The notes beneath the pieces were generated by a model. It saw nothing but the letters and a program-made list of their open reading frames with translations. It was not told where the DNA came from and searched no databases. Source: JAENVU01 sp964639075 (lineage in GTDB: Bacteria > Actinomycetota > Acidimicrobiia > IMCC26256 > JAENVU01). From it: a stretch of DNA of 6,254 nucleotides. Positions 5,153-6,254 of the stretch are shown piece by piece (position 1 is the first letter of the stretch; the number at the start of each line of letters is the position of its first letter). The position numbers and the translations under genes are program-made. Where the stretch lies: NCBI GenBank assembly GCA_964639075.1, contig CAZXCB010000200.1, positions 1 through 6,254 on the forward strand. Direction: 5' to 3'.

Positions 5153-6254
5153 TCAGACCTCGAGCCGCAGCTGACGGTCGCGGTGGTACTCCTGGAGCGA
5201 GCGCACCGTGATGTCGGTGGTCCGACCCTCGGCGATCCCCGCGGCCGCCGCGAGCGCGGCCGCGACGGTGGTGAGACAGGGCACCTGGTGCACCACCGCG
5301 GCCCGCCGGATGTGCGCGCCGTCGGCCCGGGGCCCACGACCCCGGGGCGTGTTGACGACGAGGTCGACCTCGCCGGACGCGATGAGCCCGACCGCGTCGC
5401 CGCCCGCCGCTTCCCCGACCTTCGCCACCACCGACTTCACCGGGATCCCCCGCGCCTCGCAGGCGGTCGCGGTGCCCGCCGTCGCGATGATCGCGAAGCC
5501 CAGCTCCGCGAACCGGGCCGCCGCCGCGAGGCCCTGCTCCTTGTCGCGGTCGGCGAGCGAGAGGAAGACCGTCCCCGAATCCGGCAGGCGCGCACCCGCC
5601 GCGGCCTGGCTCTTCACGAACGCGAGCCCGAACGATCGGTCGATGCCCATCACCTCGCCGGTCGAGCGCATCTCGGGACCGAGCAGCGTGTCGACGGTCG
5701 GGAACCGGTCGAACGGGAGCACCGCTTCCTTCACCGAGACGTGCCCGCCCTCGGCCGGGTCGCACAGCAGCCCCTCGTCACGGAGCTCGGCGAGCGTCGC
5801 GCCGACCATGACCCGGGCGGCCACCTTGGCGAGCGGGACGCCGGTCGCCTTGCTCACGAACGGCACCGTCCGGCTCGCGCGCGGATTCGCCTCGATCACG
5901 AGCACCTGACCGTCCTTCACCGCGTACTGCACGTTGAGGAGGCCACACACGTCGAGCGCGCCCGCGAGCCGCTCCGTGTAGCCGGAGATGGTGGCGACCG
6001 TCTCCGCGGACAGCGTCGACGGCGGCAGCACGCACGCGCTGTCGCCCGAGTGCACACCTGCTTCCTCGATGTGCTCCATCACACCGCCGATGACGACCTC
6101 ACCGGCGCGGTCGAGCAGCGCGTCGACGTCGACCTCGATCGCGTCCTCGAGGAACCGGTCGATCAGCGCGGGTCGCTCGGCGGAGAGCCCACCCTCCCGC
6201 CCGAGCGTGCCCGCCTCGGCGACTACATCCGATTTCTCGCCGAGACCCAGCGCG
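5153..6254 (-). CDS. carB: Carbamoyl-phosphate synthase large subunit CarB (partial, C-terminal third)
   Basis: Large subunit of the enzyme that makes carbamoyl phosphate from bicarbonate, ATP and glutamine-derived ammonia for pyrimidines and arginine. The frame enters from the high-coordinate edge and gives 366 residues; full CarB is about 1,070-1,110. Present are the second half of the C-terminal ATP-grasp domain, with IDRFLEDAIEVDVDAL (31-46), GGVMEHIEEAGVHSGDSACVLP (56-77) holding the typical HSGDS, and EANPRASRTVPFVSKATGVP (121-140). Next come VKEAVLPF (174-181) and LGPEMRSTGEVMG (191-203). From about 228 runs the MGS-like allosteric domain, with NTPRGRGPRADG (301-312) and TVRSLQEYH (349-357). 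In other bacteria this domain binds UMP or ornithine. The first 20-odd residues at the edge resemble the family weakly and include a GTLGREGG stretch before LSAERPALIDRF. It leads the pyrimidine block seen here. Confidence 0.96.
   Translation of the reverse strand, partial: ALGLGEKSDVVAEAGTLGREGGLSAERPALIDRFLEDAIEVDVDALLDRAGEVVIGGVMEHIEEAGVHSGDSACVLPPSTLSAETVATISGYTERLAGALDVCGLLNVQYAVKDGQVLVIEANPRASRTVPFVSKATGVPLAKVAARVMVGATLAELRDEGLLCDPAEGGHVSVKEAVLPFDRFPTVDTLLGPEMRSTGEVMGIDRSFGLAFVKSQAAAGARLPDSGTVFLSLADRDKEQGLAAAARFAELGFAIIATAGTATACEARGIPVKSVVAKVGEAAGGDAVGLIASGEVDLVVNTPRGRGPRADGAHIRRAAVVHQVPCLTTVAAALAAAAGIAEGRTTDITVRSLQEYHRDRQLRLEV

Noticed and set aside
3450..5765. Minus-strand frame of 771 codons suggesting a large fusion ending in PyrF
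   Set aside because: Only the last 237 residues are protein-like. The upstream part is Arg/Gly-rich and overlaps carB and pyrD in their wrong frame.
6150..6254. Plus-strand frame reading RARLGDYIRFLAETQR at the right edge
   Set aside because: It looks protein-like at first, but there is no start, it is antisense to a continuous carB frame, and the match to CarB in IDRFLEDAIEVDVDAL directly adjoins it.
1..6254. Mobile elements, CRISPR arrays, tRNA or rRNA genes, defence or toxin modules
   Set aside because: The window is filled end to end by housekeeping genes with short gaps. No terminal inverted repeats, transposase motifs, regularly spaced repeats or structural RNA signatures were seen.

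Overview
The window is a stretch of bacterial housekeeping chromosome, very rich in G and C, with every supported gene on the minus strand. The gene content and order point to Actinomycetota. A mycobacterial-type integration host factor (mihF) is followed by gmk, rpoZ, coaBC and metK, the order I recall from Mycobacterium. The lineage is probably not Mycobacterium or Streptomyces: PyrD is a class 1B-like dihydroorotate dehydrogenase and PyrF is the short type. An Acidimicrobiia-like or other deep actinobacterial lineage is a reasonable guess, but it is inference.

Layout in the direction of transcription (high to low coordinates). First comes a pyrimidine block: the C-terminal third of carB (6254-5153, cut by the window edge), pyrD (5146-4166) and pyrF (4163-3450). 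The genes are separated by 6 and 2 nt, so they look like one operon. A 116-nt gap (3449-3334) follows. It is the only non-coding stretch of any size and holds a candidate promoter, two inverted repeats, a short direct repeat and a good Shine-Dalgarno site. The second block is mihF (3333-3013), gmk (3008-2433), rpoZ (2407-2075), coaBC (2069-834) and metK (837 to the window edge, N-terminal about 70%). Its spacings are 4 nt, 25 nt, 5 nt and a 4-nt overlap, again an operon.

How the genes work together: carB, pyrD and pyrF supply carbamoyl phosphate, orotate and UMP. gmk makes GDP from GMP. rpoZ encodes the omega subunit of RNA polymerase. mihF encodes a small nucleoid DNA-binding protein. coaBC and metK make 4'-phosphopantetheine (for coenzyme A) and S-adenosylmethionine. 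The region therefore joins nucleotide supply, transcription and cofactor synthesis.

I see no mobile element, CRISPR array, RNA gene, defence system or other clearly new system. The points most worth a second look are gmk, which has no ATG, GTG or TTG upstream of its P-loop and probably starts at CTG; a class 1B-like pyrD with no pyrK beside it; and the structured mihF leader.
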